Assembly: GCA_037140615.1 (NCBI GenBank)
Contig: JBAXED010000006.1
Coordinates: 6,022 to 70,021 of the forward strand
Length of the DNA: 64,000 bases
Source: CAINVV01 sp037140615
Lineage (GTDB): Bacteria > Bacteroidota > Bacteroidia > Bacteroidales > Prolixibacteraceae
Direction: 5' to 3'
Below, piece after piece: positions 1-8,849 of the stretch (position 1 is the first letter of the stretch; every line of letters starts with the position of its first letter). The notes below the pieces were generated by a model that worked only from the letters and a program-made list of their open reading frames with translations, did no database searches and had not been told where the DNA came from. Made by a program: the position numbers and the translations under genes.

Positions 1-2646
1 ATCCTTGATGAACTGAGCGGTCAAAATCCAAGAGTCTTAAAATCTGGCGAAACCACAACTGAAGAGTATAATGTACTTTGGAATACGATCACTTCAGGAA
101 ATAATTGGCACGGAATTTTTCATAACAAAAGAAAAAACGGTGAGCTTTACTGGGAATCATCTACCATCTCGCCAATTACGGATGTCAATGGAAAAATAAC
201 AAGTTATCTTGCCATTAAAGAAGATATCACTGAACGAAAAAAGACTGAGGAAGCATTGCTTTTAAGTGAAGAACGCTTTAGCCAGGTAACTGAACAAAGC
301 CAAACTGTCATATGGAAGGTCGATAATAAAGGATTATACACTTATGTAAGCCCAATGGCAGAAAAAGTATGGGGCCACAAACAGTGCGATCTTATTGGAA
401 AGTTTCACTTCTATGATTTACACCCTGAAGATGGAAAGGATGAATTCAAAGAGATTGGACTGCAATCGTTTTCCAGAAAGGAGAGCTTCCATAATTTTAT
501 CAATCCTGTCATTACCAAGGACGGTCAACAAATTTGGGTTTCTACAAACGGAGTCCCATTCATGGATGACAAGAACAACCTAATTGGATATCGGGGCGCA
601 GACAATAACGTCACTGAACGAATACTTGCTGAAGAAAAAATAAAAGAGCAAAATGATCGCTTATCGGCCATCATCAACGCGCTCCCGGATAAGATCTTTA
701 TAACAGCCAGTGATGGCACATATTTGGAATATTACAGTTCGATCCCGAACCAGTTGACCATTCCGGACAATGAAATTGTTGGAATGAACCTGAAAGATAT
801 TTTTGACTCAAAAACAGCCAATCTGCATCTTCGAAAGATTGAGGAGTGCCTGAAAGACAAGATCGGAGTTACCTACGAATTTTCAGGCCAACAAGACAGT
901 ATAACCTCATACATTGAAGTAAGACTTGTTCCCATGACTAACAGTAGGGTGATGACTTTTGTGCGGGATATTTCAGATAAAAAACTTAAGGAAATTCAAA
1001 TCAAGAGATTATCGCAAGCGGTAGAACAAAGTCCCGTTTCGATTGTCATTACTGATCTTGATTCAAATATTGAATATGTTAATCCAGCCTTTGAAGAGAC
1101 AACAGGCTACAGCTTTGAGGAAGTTTTGGGTCGAAAGACAAAAATTCTAAAATCCGGAAAAACGAGTGATTCTGTTTACAAGGAACTTTGGGAAACCATT
1201 ACCCAGGAAAAAGAATGGCACGGTGAATGGATCAATAAGAAGAAAAACGGAGAGTTATACTGGGAAAATATCTCTATATCCCCTATTCATGATGAGTCAG
1301 GAAAAGTAACCAATTACCTGGCAGTTAAACTGGACATCACTCCCCGCAAACAATCCGAACAGGAGATCAGGGAGCTAAATGAAAATCTGGAATTAAAGAT
1401 ACAACAGCGAACTGAACAGCTAGCTGAAACGAACCTTAGCCTGGTCAAAGAAATTGAAGACCGCAAAAAAGCAGAAGACGAAATCATGAAGGCCAGATTG
1501 GAATCCGAGCGGGCAAACATGGCTAAAAGCGAATTCTTATCCAGGATGAGCCATGAGTTAAGAACTCCGATGAATTCAATTTTGGGTTTTGCCCAACTAC
1601 TCGATTTGGGGGATTTAAATCCGGGGCAGAAGAAAGGTGTAAAGCATATCATGCGCAGTGGAAAACACTTGTTGGATCTGATCAACGAAGTCCTTGATAT
1701 TTCACGCATTGAAGCAGGTCATCTGTCACTTTCATTGGAGCCTGTCCAAGTTTTCGGCGTGATTCATGAAATGATGGAACTTGTCAGTGAACAAGCAAAA
1801 AAGCGCCAGATAAAAATTGAATTCGTGGAATCCGAAAACAACCATCTGTTTCTAAAGTCAGATAAACAGCGACTAAAACAAATTATTCTCAACTTGATCA
1901 ACAATGCCATCAAATATAACAAACCAGGAGGGATAGCAACAATTGAAGTGAGCCTCATTCCACAAAATAAATCGAAAATACCACAAGTAAGAATTTCTGT
2001 TAAAGACACCGGTCTGGGAATTGCAGCTGAATATCTCCCCAAACTTTTTAACCCATTTGAACGCATTGGTGCAGAAAAAACAGAAACGGAGGGAACCGGC
2101 CTGGGATTGTCGGTTGTTAAAAAACTTGTTGATGCGATGGAAGGAGAGATTGGAGTAGAAAGTGAACCTGGAATTGGAAGTACATTTTGGGTGGAATTTC
2201 CATTAAGCGAAGATGTAACAGGAAGGATAAGGAATAAAAATATATTGGAAGGACTGGACCAAAGTTTAGAAAATAAATCTGGGACCATTCTGTACATAGA
2301 AGACAATAGTTCAAATATTGAACTGGTTCGGGAAATAATTTTATCGCAACGCTCAGGCATCCGGCTTATTACTGAAATGCTTGGAAAAAAAGCACTTCCT
2401 CTGGCTGTTGAATATCAGCCAAGTTTAATATTGCTTGATCTTAACCTGCCTGATATCCACGGAAGTGAGGTACTTAAAATATTGCAATCAAATGACCTGA
2501 CGAAAGATATTCCGGTTGTAATCATTAGTGCTGATGCCATGCCTATGCAAATTGAAAGATTGATGGCAGCCGGTTCTAAAAGATACATCACAAAACCTTT
2601 GGATTTAAATATTCTCTTGAAAATAATTGATGAATATGTTATTTGA
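1..2646 (+). CDS. Hybrid sensor histidine kinase with several PAS domains (5' end outside window)
   Basis: The reading frame is open from base 1, so the gene starts upstream; 881 residues are visible. Residues 1-80 are the end of one PAS/PAC unit (tail DITERKK). Further PAS units follow at about 86-210, 215-325 and 330-455, the last also ending in a PAC-type DITPRK. A short coiled coil leads into HisKA with the phospho-acceptor His518 in SHELRTPMNS. The HATPase domain has an N box (NLINNAIKYN) and G boxes (DTGLGI, GTGLGLS). A C-terminal receiver has its phospho-Asp at residue 813 (LLDLNLP) and Lys in ITKPLD. No membrane segment is visible, so sensing is probably cytoplasmic or lies in the missing N-terminus. 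It is followed after 55 bases by another kinase gene and then a NarL-type regulator, which suggests one phosphorelay. The ligand is unknown. Confidence 0.93.
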   Translation: MLDELSGQNPRVLKSGETTTEEYNVLWNTITSGNNWHGIFHNKRKNGELYWESSTISPITDVNGKITSYLAIKEDITERKKTEEALLLSEERFSQVTEQSQTVIWKVDNKGLYTYVSPMAEKVWGHKQCDLIGKFHFYDLHPEDGKDEFKEIGLQSFSRKESFHNFINPVITKDGQQIWVSTNGVPFMDDKNNLIGYRGADNNVTERILAEEKIKEQNDRLSAIINALPDKIFITASDGTYLEYYSSIPNQLTIPDNEIVGMNLKDIFDSKTANLHLRKIEECLKDKIGVTYEFSGQQDSITSYIEVRLVPMTNSRVMTFVRDISDKKLKEIQIKRLSQAVEQSPVSIVITDLDSNIEYVNPAFEETTGYSFEEVLGRKTKILKSGKTSDSVYKELWETITQEKEWHGEWINKKKNGELYWENISISPIHDESGKVTNYLAVKLDITPRKQSEQEIRELNENLELKIQQRTEQLAETNLSLVKEIEDRKKAEDEIMKARLESERANMAKSEFLSRMSHELRTPMNSILGFAQLLDLGDLNPGQKKGVKHIMRSGKHLLDLINEVLDISRIEAGHLSLSLEPVQVFGVIHEMMELVSEQAKKRQIKIEFVESENNHLFLKSDKQRLKQIILNLINNAIKYNKPGGIATIEVSLIPQNKSKIPQVRISVKDTGLGIAAEYLPKLFNPFERIGAEKTETEGTGLGLSVVKKLVDAMEGEIGVESEPGIGSTFWVEFPLSEDVTGRIRNKNILEGLDQSLENKSGTILYIEDNSSNIELVREIILSQRSGIRLITEMLGKKALPLAVEYQPSLILLDLNLPDIHGSEVLKILQSNDLTKDIPVVIISADAMPMQIERLMAAGSKRYITKPLDLNILLKIIDEYVI

Positions 2647-2701
2647 TTTTTTTGAAATAATAATCTTTTTGATACCTAACCTTTTATCAAAATAATGTAC
2701 A

Positions 2702-4342
2702 ATGATTGATGCTTCTTTTAAAAAGGCCAATATCCTAATCGTAGATGATCAGGAGGCCAATATAGATGTGCTTGAAGGATTTCTGGAAATGCAGGGCTAC
2801 GTTCATATCAAGACCACAACGGATCCCAGAAATGTTGTCTCCTTGTACAATACCTTTCAGCCTGATTTGATATTGCTCGATTTAACCATGCCCTGGCTTA
2901 GTGGCTTTGAGGTGATGGATCAGTTAAAGAAACTCGATCACGAAAAGTCGTTCCTCCCAATAGTTGTGCTAACCGCGGATATTACAAACGAAACCAAGCT
3001 GAAAGCATTGTCAAATGGGGCAAGTGATTTTCTAACCAAACCATTCGATTTACTGGAAGTAGGTTTGCGCATCAAAAATCTACTTTTCTCTAGTTACCTC
3101 AAGCAGGAATTGAAGAACCAAAACAAAATTCTGGACGAAAAAGTTAAGGAACGTACCCAGGAGTTAATGACAAGTAACATCGAACTAAAAGCGGCCAAAG
3201 AAAAAGCCGAAGCCAGTGATAAACTAAAAACCTCCTTTATCAACAATATCTCCCACGAAATAAGAACCCCGCTTAATGGGATATTGGGATTTAGCCAGAT
3301 TTTGGCTGATCCGGACCTGCAAGAAGAGGAAAAAATGAAATATTTATACATCCTTAATGAAAGCAGCGATCGACTAATTAAAACCGTTACTAATTTCCTG
3401 GAAATTTCCATGATATCATCTGGTAACCAGGAAATTGATACAAAGGATTTTTATCCAAGCATGGTTATTAATGAAGTGGAGAGGTATTTCGAAACATTTT
3501 GCAAGGAAAAGAAAATTCAACTTATTACTGAACTACCTGAAACAATCCCTGAAATTAAGATTCATACAGACAGCGAATTGATTCACAAAATTCTGAAAAA
3601 CCTCATGGATAATGCCCTAAAATTTACCATGACAGGAAGTATAACGCTTGGATGCAAAGTCAAGGAAAGAGATTTCCTATTCTACGTAAAAGATACGGGC
3701 AAAGGTATTTCAGAAGAAAGTAAGAAATTAATTTTTAACAGATTCTTTCAGGAAGATAACTCCTACACCAGAATTTACGAAGGTTGCGGACTTGGCTTAT
3801 CCATCGCAAAAGGTCTGACAGAACTTCTGGGTGGTACCATCTGGGTGGAATCAGAAGAATTAAAGGGATCCACTTTCTTCTTTACCATTCCCATTCAACA
3901 AACAGCAGAGCCATTTATAAAAGAAGTAGTGCCTGAGCAGTCCGACAATAGTATCAAAACTATCCTTATAGCTGAAGACGATGAGATTAATTTTACTTAT
4001 CTGAATATACTGCTCAAAGATAAACTGACCCGGATCATTCGCGCCAAAAATGGAGTTGAGGCGATCGAGTTGTGTAAAGCACATCCCGAAATTTGTGCCT
4101 TTCTGGCTGACCTAAAGATGCCATTATTAGATGGTTACCAAGCAATTAAAGAGATAAAAACATTTCGAAAAGATTTGCCGGCTTTGGCTCTATCAGCTTA
4201 TTCCGGAGCTGATGACAAACTCCGCGCATTTGATGCCGGATGCGATGAATTTATCACGAAGCCGGTAAAAAAGGAGCTATTGTTAGAGAAACTTGCCAAA
4301 TATGGCATCGTAATCGGCCCAAAGAAAATACAGCCTGTGTAA
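2702..4342 (+). CDS. REC-HisKA-HATPase-REC signalling protein
   Basis: This 546-residue cytoplasmic phosphorelay protein begins with a receiver (acidic VDD near residue 15, phospho-Asp60 in LLDLTMP, Lys in LTKPFD). A coiled linker (about 130-170) leads to HisKA with His185 in SHEIRTPLNG. The HATPase domain shows NLMDNALKF, DTGKGI and GCGLGLSI. A second receiver follows, with phospho-Asp470 in LADLKMP and Lys in ITKPV. It has no membrane segment or sensor domain, so its input is probably phosphate from another kinase such as the hybrid kinase just upstream. It sits 54 bases after that gene and 75 bases before the regulator gene. Receivers at both ends suggest it is an intermediate, not a primary sensor. 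Confidence 0.93.
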   Translation: MIDASFKKANILIVDDQEANIDVLEGFLEMQGYVHIKTTTDPRNVVSLYNTFQPDLILLDLTMPWLSGFEVMDQLKKLDHEKSFLPIVVLTADITNETKLKALSNGASDFLTKPFDLLEVGLRIKNLLFSSYLKQELKNQNKILDEKVKERTQELMTSNIELKAAKEKAEASDKLKTSFINNISHEIRTPLNGILGFSQILADPDLQEEEKMKYLYILNESSDRLIKTVTNFLEISMISSGNQEIDTKDFYPSMVINEVERYFETFCKEKKIQLITELPETIPEIKIHTDSELIHKILKNLMDNALKFTMTGSITLGCKVKERDFLFYVKDTGKGISEESKKLIFNRFFQEDNSYTRIYEGCGLGLSIAKGLTELLGGTIWVESEELKGSTFFFTIPIQQTAEPFIKEVVPEQSDNSIKTILIAEDDEINFTYLNILLKDKLTRIIRAKNGVEAIELCKAHPEICAFLADLKMPLLDGYQAIKEIKTFRKDLPALALSAYSGADDKLRAFDAGCDEFITKPVKKELLLEKLAKYGIVIGPKKIQPV

Positions 4343-4417
4343 GACCTCCTTTAACAGTTTTAAATCTCAACAAAAGAAGTAGTTTTGCTATCACATTGTT
4401 GAACAATAGCCTCGAAT

Positions 4418-5077
4418 ATGAATAATCCCGATCACGTTCTAATTGCTGATTCTCAATTTTTGGTTACTGAGACACTCAGAAATTTGATATTGAACGACGA
4501 AAGGTATACTCTTTCAGGCGTTGTGGAATCCAGAACTGAACTTTTCAATTTGATTGGCACTCACCGTGATTCTATCTTAATCACCGATATTGCGACCATT
4601 GACTACCACAATATCGATGACCTGAAAACGATAAAAGAATTGTATCCCCTTATAAAAGTACTTGTTTTGACCAATTCGGTGAGCAAGAATGAATTTTTAT
4701 GGCTATCAAAAATTGGCATAAAAAACATCGCATACAAAAATGTGGATAAGGAAGAACTGTTGTCAGCGATTCAAGCTACAGCAAAGGGGAAAAAATTCTA
4801 TTCAGACGAAATATTAGACCTATACCTTGAACTCAGCGAAAACAAATTTTCGCCGGAAGAACCGAAAACCCTTACACTTTCTGAAATAGAAATAGTAAGA
4901 ATGATCGCCAATGGGCTTACTACCAAAGAGATCGCTACCAAGCGAATCATCAGCAATCATACAGTTAGTACCCATAGGAAGAACATCTTCAAAAAGATAG
5001 GTGTATCAAATGCTTCTGAATTGATTATTCATGCTATAAAAGCTGGTTGGATTGATAACATTGAATATTATATTTGA
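4418..5077 (+). CDS. NarL/LuxR-type response regulator
   Basis: The 219-residue protein has an N-terminal receiver and a C-terminal LuxR-type helix-turn-helix (about 150-212, with GLTTKEIATKR and NHTVSTHRKNIF). The likely phospho-Asp is residue 57 in LITDI. The acidic pocket is reduced: IADSQ gives one Asp where two acidic residues are usual, so phosphorylation chemistry may be weak or altered. The conserved Lys is in AYKNV. It is the last gene of the three-gene signalling cluster and the only one with a DNA-binding domain, so it is the probable output. Its targets cannot be read from the sequence. Confidence 0.9.
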   Translation: MNNPDHVLIADSQFLVTETLRNLILNDERYTLSGVVESRTELFNLIGTHRDSILITDIATIDYHNIDDLKTIKELYPLIKVLVLTNSVSKNEFLWLSKIGIKNIAYKNVDKEELLSAIQATAKGKKFYSDEILDLYLELSENKFSPEEPKTLTLSEIEIVRMIANGLTTKEIATKRIISNHTVSTHRKNIFKKIGVSNASELIIHAIKAGWIDNIEYYI

Positions 5078-5126
5078 CCGAGGATATTATTCAAATACAT
5101 TTATACCAAAATAATCTCATTTCAGC

Positions 5127-6416
5127 GTGCGCGCCTTAACCATATTAACCCTTCTAATAACTTGTTTTTCATGTGTTTCCATCCGAAACAATTACCTCGG
5201 ACCGACCAATTGTGAGCAAGTTTCTGCCAACCGAATTTTTGAATCCGATCATGGTAAAAAGGCGAAACTTGCAGCTGCAGACAGCCTTCTTAGAGTTATC
5301 TCGGCAGTAAAAAAGCAAAAGCGGTCTCTGAAAGCATTGGATATCAACTACCTCTACACCAATTTCGGAAATCAGCTTAATGACGATAGGGATTATCAAT
5401 GTACACTCCAAAACAAACCTATAGTTAAAGATCATTTAAGTAATGATCAATATTTGGCTACACTTGAATTGTTGTCTTCAGCTGCCGACTACGAGTACAG
5501 CTATCAGAGGAATAAGTTTGTCAGGCGAACATTGAACCGTGGAGATTCAGGAAACAACATCCCAAAACATATTCTGCAAAAAAGCAGGAATTTCTTGTAC
5601 TCCTATTCTATCAGGAAGAAGCTGGTTGATCAGTTCAATGTAAATAAGTCGCAGCTATCCGATAGCCTGTTAAAAAGATTACCAACCACAAACTGTTGGA
5701 AATCCTTGACTCACAGATTATTTAAAAATAATGACAGGATTCATTCCTTTTATTATGGGTCTGCTTATGTAGCCAGTTATCTGTTTGGAAATGCCGTTGG
5801 GATTTTCCATCATGACTCAAATCCAGAAAAAAATGCATCTAACCTTCAGCCATTTCTTCGCCCTTTTGATCTGGTTCTCATGAGATCACCCAATCATCTG
5901 ACCAACAAATTTATACCCGGCTATTTTGGACATGTGGGTATTTGGCTTGGAAATAATTTCGTTGAACGGTACCTCATAAAACCATTTGAAAAGCATCGCA
6001 AAGATGGAGTTGGAATGGTAGAGGTGCTGAGAAGTGGCCTGCAAATCAGCACGCTGAAAGAGTTTGCAGATGGTGAGGTATTTCTAGTGATGAGACCTGA
6101 AAATCTCACCAGAAAGCAAAAGCGAAATATTCTTTTTAACATCAGAAAACAGCTGACCAAAAGCTATGATTTCAATTTTGACATAGAATCTCCAGAAGCA
6201 ATTACTTGCACTGAATTGGTCTATTTAACGTATGATTATATTGAATGGAGGATCCGTTATACCATGGAACGCTATACCATATCTCCAGACGATCTGGTTC
6301 TAACGGCTTTGAAAAGTAATCAGTTCTCTTTTAAGGCATTTGTGGAAGAAGGGAACACCAAAATTGACCCTGATCGGGAATTCATCAGGTCATTGGTGGG
6401 TAATCCTAAACCTTAA
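5127..6416 (+). CDS. Lipoprotein with permuted papain-like (YiiX/C92-type) cysteine hydrolase domain
   Basis: The 429-residue protein opens with a hydrophobic signal ending in a lipobox-like CFSC (Cys16), so it is probably lipid-anchored. The start is GTG; an in-frame stop lies just upstream and no ATG is available. The N-terminal half (about 20-240) is not recognised. The C-terminal half matches the permuted papain-like amidase family (YaeF/YiiX): His269 in GHVGIWLG comes first and the likely catalytic Cys361 in ITCTELVYLTY comes later. Family members are thought to cut amide bonds in peptidoglycan peptides or lipids; the substrate here is not known. It follows the signalling cluster by 49 bases and converges on the GNAT gene. 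Confidence 0.78.
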   Translation: MRALTILTLLITCFSCVSIRNNYLGPTNCEQVSANRIFESDHGKKAKLAAADSLLRVISAVKKQKRSLKALDINYLYTNFGNQLNDDRDYQCTLQNKPIVKDHLSNDQYLATLELLSSAADYEYSYQRNKFVRRTLNRGDSGNNIPKHILQKSRNFLYSYSIRKKLVDQFNVNKSQLSDSLLKRLPTTNCWKSLTHRLFKNNDRIHSFYYGSAYVASYLFGNAVGIFHHDSNPEKNASNLQPFLRPFDLVLMRSPNHLTNKFIPGYFGHVGIWLGNNFVERYLIKPFEKHRKDGVGMVEVLRSGLQISTLKEFADGEVFLVMRPENLTRKQKRNILFNIRKQLTKSYDFNFDIESPEAITCTELVYLTYDYIEWRIRYTMERYTISPDDLVLTALKSNQFSFKAFVEEGNTKIDPDREFIRSLVGNPKP

Positions 6417-6432
6417 TTATCAAAAGGATACT

Positions 6433-6912
6433 TCACAGATCCTTGATCATATGAAGATCGCACCCAAAATGGCCGGTATTGCCCATAGGTGAACATAGAT
6501 AAGTAAAGCCAAGCTTTTCATATGTTCTTAATGCCTGCCTCAGCTCCGGCATCGACTCAAGGTAAATTCTTTTAAAACCCGTTTCCCGGGCTGTATCCAT
6601 GCATTTCTCAACCATACTTCTGCCAAGGCCAATCCCTCTCGCTTCAGGAATCAGATACATTTTTACAAGTTCACAAGTATCCTCCGGCAATCCCGGAGTA
6701 GGAAAAATTCCTCCTCCACCAACAATCTTACCATCTATCTCAGCGACGAAATAGTGGGAACGAGAGGCACGAAAAAGCTCAAATAAGTGGTCGGTCGTCG
6801 GATCAAAATAGACCGTTCCCGGATGATTTGCCTGAAACTCCTCCAGTGTAGACCTGATAATGGTTGCAAGAATTTCGTTGTCGGAAGGTTGAATTGAACG
6901 GATGACTATCAT
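6433..6912 (-). CDS. GNAT family N-acetyltransferase
   Basis: This 159-residue single-domain GNAT protein has the acetyl-CoA pyrophosphate-binding motif at residues 89-101 (PEARGIGLGRS), preceded by the typical beta strand CELVKMYL. The C-terminal ALRTYEKLGF matches the family motif B region. It transfers an acetyl group from acetyl-CoA to an amine whose identity cannot be predicted. The gene converges on the upstream papain-like lipoprotein gene with a 16-base gap and lies divergent to osmC. Confidence 0.88.
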   Translation of the reverse strand: MIVIRSIQPSDNEILATIIRSTLEEFQANHPGTVYFDPTTDHLFELFRASRSHYFVAEIDGKIVGGGGIFPTPGLPEDTCELVKMYLIPEARGIGLGRSMVEKCMDTARETGFKRIYLESMPELRQALRTYEKLGFTYLCSPMGNTGHFGCDLHMIKDL

Positions 6913-7103
6913 CGAAAGAGTTTGTAAATAATTGAGTATACAATTTTACTAGTTTGAAGCTTAAAAACCAATAAAAGATAAAATTTCTCGAAAAATACCT
7001 TGCATAGGGTACGCTAAATACATCATAACAGGTATTGTATAAGTATGCCCTGAACCTCATCTTTGACTTATTAAACAATTACAAATCATTAAAAACAAAT
7101 AAA

Positions 7104-7556
7104 ATGGGACTTTTAAACTTTTCAATCAATGGGGGCAATGAGAACCCCACAAAATTCGTGGCCAAAGCCAGAAACTTTAAATTAATCGTCGATGAACCAG
7201 CTGAACTGGGAGGTACTGATCATGGTCCAAATCCGGTAGAGTATTTGTTGGCAGGTTACGCTGGATGTCTAAACGTTGTGGCACATCTGGTAGCCAAAGA
7301 ATTCGGCCTTGAGATAAAAAAACTGGCTATTGAAGTGGACGGTGATATCAATCCTGCCAGGCTATTTGGTCAGTCGAACGATGACAGGGCCGGATTCAAA
7401 GACATTCGTGTTAACATCAGCCTGGATACTGATGCCGATCAGCAGTCGATTGACAAATGGTTGAAAGAGGTGGAAAATCGTTGTCCAATCAATGACAACC
7501 TGAGAAATACAACACCAGTTAGCGTTAAAGTCTCTTCATTTGAATTTGCAGAGTAG
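7104..7556 (+). CDS. OsmC family protein
   Basis: From the ATG at 7104 the protein has 150 residues, normal for OsmC-like proteins; a longer frame upstream starts with unrelated sequence and is not used. The two redox-active cysteines are present, in GYAGC and ENRCPI, as expected for thiol peroxidases that reduce organic hydroperoxides. The motif GPNPVEYLLAGYAGC is typical of the YhfA/OsmC-like branch. The gene ends 3 bases before the stop of tcdA on the other strand. A weak TAnnTTTG-like sequence (CATCTTTG) lies about 45 bases upstream. Confidence 0.88.
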   Translation: MGLLNFSINGGNENPTKFVAKARNFKLIVDEPAELGGTDHGPNPVEYLLAGYAGCLNVVAHLVAKEFGLEIKKLAIEVDGDINPARLFGQSNDDRAGFKDIRVNISLDTDADQQSIDKWLKEVENRCPINDNLRNTTPVSVKVSSFEFAE

Positions 7557-7559
7557 AAA

Positions 7560-8360
7560 CTACTGCTCGTTATAAATATGCTGGATGACCAGCCCGGCCA
7601 GTGTGAATCCATAAATGGCAGTGATGTGTGCGATGGTTCCGTTAATAACGGCTTTCTGGCTGCACCACTCATGATCTGCCAGCTCAGGATCGCCCTGGCC
7701 GGTTATATTTTTGGGACACAGGCATTTTTCTGTACCACAGGAAGAGCCGCTTCCGAAGTTTTCAAGAAGTTCTTCACTATAAACACACATGAACTTCTTA
7801 GCCGGCAAATCACCTTTTCGGATCATTTTTCTGATTTTTGCTGCCAACGGACATCTGATTACCTGCCAAAATTCTGTTACCCGAATCTTGGTGGGATCCA
7901 TCTTTAGTGAAGCCCCCATCGAAGAGAGAAAAACAGCATCTGTTTTCGTAGCCTGTCTGATGAGATGTGTTTTGTTTCCAAGACTGTCAATGGCATCAAT
8001 GATGAAGTCGTACTGCTCAAGTTCAAAAAAATCGTGGTTGTCTTTGTTGTAAATCTTTTGGATGGCCTGGATTTGAGCGGAAGGATTGATCTCCAGCAAA
8101 CGGTTCTTCAATGCCTCAGTTTTGACATCTCCAACTGTCAGCATGGTTGCATGCAATTGCCTGTTGATGTTTGTCATGCAGATTCTATCCGAATCGACGA
8201 TGGTTAGCCGCTGTATCCCACTTCTCACAAGGCTCTCAGCGCACCAGCTCCCGACACCTCCAATTCCGAAAATGATGACATTTTTGGACATGACTTTCGC
8301 CAACCGATCTTTTCCCAGAAGTAACTCCGTCCGCTGAAATATCCCTTTGCTATAATCCAT
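7560..8360 (-). CDS. tcdA: tRNA threonylcarbamoyladenosine dehydratase (TcdA/CsdL)
   Basis: This 266-residue ThiF/MoeB-type adenylating enzyme has the nucleotide-binding loop GIGGVGSWCAE near residue 32 and the family signature TNINRQLHA. The adenylation-site Asp lies in IIDAIDS. It is close in length and motif pattern to E. coli TcdA, which uses ATP to convert t6A at position 37 of ANN-decoding tRNAs to the cyclic form. The partners CsdA/CsdE are not in the window. The gene converges on osmC with a 3-base gap. I separate it from MoeB/ThiF by the TN-INRQ motif and the lack of a rhodanese domain. Confidence 0.9.
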   Translation of the reverse strand: MDYSKGIFQRTELLLGKDRLAKVMSKNVIIFGIGGVGSWCAESLVRSGIQRLTIVDSDRICMTNINRQLHATMLTVGDVKTEALKNRLLEINPSAQIQAIQKIYNKDNHDFFELEQYDFIIDAIDSLGNKTHLIRQATKTDAVFLSSMGASLKMDPTKIRVTEFWQVIRCPLAAKIRKMIRKGDLPAKKFMCVYSEELLENFGSGSSCGTEKCLCPKNITGQGDPELADHEWCSQKAVINGTIAHITAIYGFTLAGLVIQHIYNEQ

Positions 8361-8520
8361 TAAACTTAAAATGATTTGGTCTCCAGATGATTAGAAATAT
8401 AAATAGCCGATTTCGAGGCCGAAAATACGAAAAACTATTTTAAAGACCGAAGATATTGCCTGGGTTGCCTGGTATTATGACTGAATAGCAACAACCCCAC
8501 AGAATAATAAAGAACAAAAA

Positions 8521-8546
8521 AAACCGCTGGAATATTCCAACGGTTT
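8521..8546 (-). terminator. Rho-independent terminator
   Basis: A near-perfect stem AAACCG-TGGAA / TTCCA-CGGTTT with a two-base loop lies 23 bases after the stop of the small secreted protein gene. Read on the minus strand it is followed by a run of eight T residues, the classical intrinsic terminator form. Confidence 0.88.
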
Positions 8547-8568
8547 CATTTTAATCACCACGAAGAAC

Positions 8569-8772
8569 TTATTTCTTTACAGGAGCTGCTGCTGGTTTAG
8601 CATCTTTTTTAGGAGCTGCTGGTTTTGCGGCAGGCTTAACTTCTTTCTTTGGAGCTGCTGCTTCAGTTTTTGCAGGCGCTTTTTTCTTAACTTCTTTCTT
8701 TGGAGCCTGTGCATTGGCAGTAACAACACCCAAGATTAAAGCAAAACTCAACAACATAGCTAACTTTTTCAT
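8569..8772 (-). CDS. Small secreted Ala/Lys/Pro-rich protein
   Basis: The 67-residue product has a clear signal peptide (about 1-21, ending TANAQA). The rest is low complexity, built almost entirely from Ala, Pro, Lys and some Glu, in irregular units such as APKKEVK and PAAKPAA. The mature part should be very basic and unstructured. No enzyme motif is present. It has its own promoter-like box and terminator, so it is a single-gene unit and probably a real gene. Possible roles are cell-wall or nucleic-acid contact; this is a guess from charge only. Confidence 0.7.
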   Translation of the reverse strand: MKKLAMLLSFALILGVVTANAQAPKKEVKKKAPAKTEAAAPKKEVKPAAKPAAPKKDAKPAAAPVKK

Positions 8773-8800
8773 ATCTAATATTTTTTAAATGTTTACATGT

Positions 8801-8808
8801 CAAAACTA
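8801..8808 (-). promoter_or_regulatory. Bacteroidota-type -7 box for the small secreted protein
   Basis: On the minus strand TAGTTTTG matches the TAnnTTTG consensus of the Bacteroidota primary sigma factor. It lies 28 bases before the ATG at 8772. A clear TTTG at -33 is not seen. Confidence 0.45.
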
Positions 8809-8849
8809 CGTTCTCAATTATGAAGGAATCATGAAGAAATGAAACCAAA

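Noticed and set aside
1764..2360. 198-residue minus-strand frame inside the first kinase gene
   Set aside because: It is antisense to the conserved HATPase and receiver motifs and has no family signature.
7035..7103. Extended N-terminus of the OsmC protein
   Set aside because: The added residues do not resemble OsmC and the ATG at 7104 gives the normal length.
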